In this document: positions 33,966 to 34,007 of the stretch, piece after piece
Layout: each line of letters begins with the position of its first letter
How positions within the stretch are numbered: position 1 is the first letter of the stretch
Origin: Lachnospiraceae bacterium UBA7093
Lineage (GTDB): Bacteria > Bacillota > Clostridia > Lachnospirales > Lachnospiraceae
Direction: 5' to 3'
Assembly: GCA_002492465.1 (NCBI GenBank)
Contig: DKYT01000025.1
Coordinates: forward strand, 43,366-77,372
DNA: 34,007 bases
Notes under the pieces: model-generated
Seen by the model: the letters and a program-made list of their open reading frames with translations, nothing else
Database searches by the model: none
What the model was told of the DNA's origin: nothing
Translations under genes and position numbers: made by a program

Positions 33966-34007
33966 GCTTATATTTTCGGATGTGGAGTGGGATTTCAGGG
34001 GATAGGC

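Overview
The window looks like a chromosome segment of a Gram-positive, spore-forming gut clostridium, most likely a member of the Lachnospiraceae. The evidence is strong AGGAGG-type ribosome sites and sigma-A-type promoters with 17 bp spacers. Split transketolase subunits, an SpmB protein, lipobox lipoproteins, a DUF4080 radical SAM protein, a DUF6465-like Lys/Ala-rich protein and a glycerol-3-phosphate cluster with DUF1667 also fit. I see no insertion sequence, phage module or CRISPR array. The species cannot be fixed from the sequence alone.

Layout. 1-100: 5' end of a tRNA-Gly gene (minus strand) and its promoter. 187-5000: a small unknown protein, a large lipoprotein with a sugar-binding-protein-like C-terminal part, an AAA ATPase with a nuclease-like C-terminus, and an unknown coiled-coil lipoprotein. 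5085-8157: a B12-type radical SAM protein, an ECF transporter S component and SpmB. 8333-10650: a membrane-anchored Mrr-like nuclease converging on a membrane-anchored DUF885 peptidase-like protein. 10829-14190: a pentose-phosphate run (two transketolase subunits and ribulose-phosphate 3-epimerase) followed by a SEC-C methionine aminopeptidase. 14224-18601: a glycerol-3-phosphate oxidation and glycerol kinase cluster, with a DUF1667 domain fused to the second flavoprotein. 18657-23902: a large protein with a cNMP-binding-like fold, a Nudix hydrolase and a chemoreceptor with a Lys/Ala-rich tail. 24040-26807: an aminotransferase, undecaprenyl-diphosphatase and the Lys/Ala-rich protein.

27041-33854 is the most distinctive region. 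It is a ribose-type ABC sugar importer (binding protein, double ATPase, permease) with a ROK-family regulator, flanked by two related serine esterases. The first esterase gene carries a one-base frameshift. It and the importer operon share a duplicated promoter region of about 115 bp. In both copies the -35 and -10 boxes and a 12 bp palindrome just downstream are conserved while the spacer has diverged. This suggests a co-regulated uptake and de-esterification system for an acylated sugar, with the ROK protein as its likely repressor. The regulon assignment and the substrate are inferences.

Starts were moved inward wherever a Shine-Dalgarno sequence pointed to an internal ATG or GTG. No intergenic stretch above 300 bases was found.
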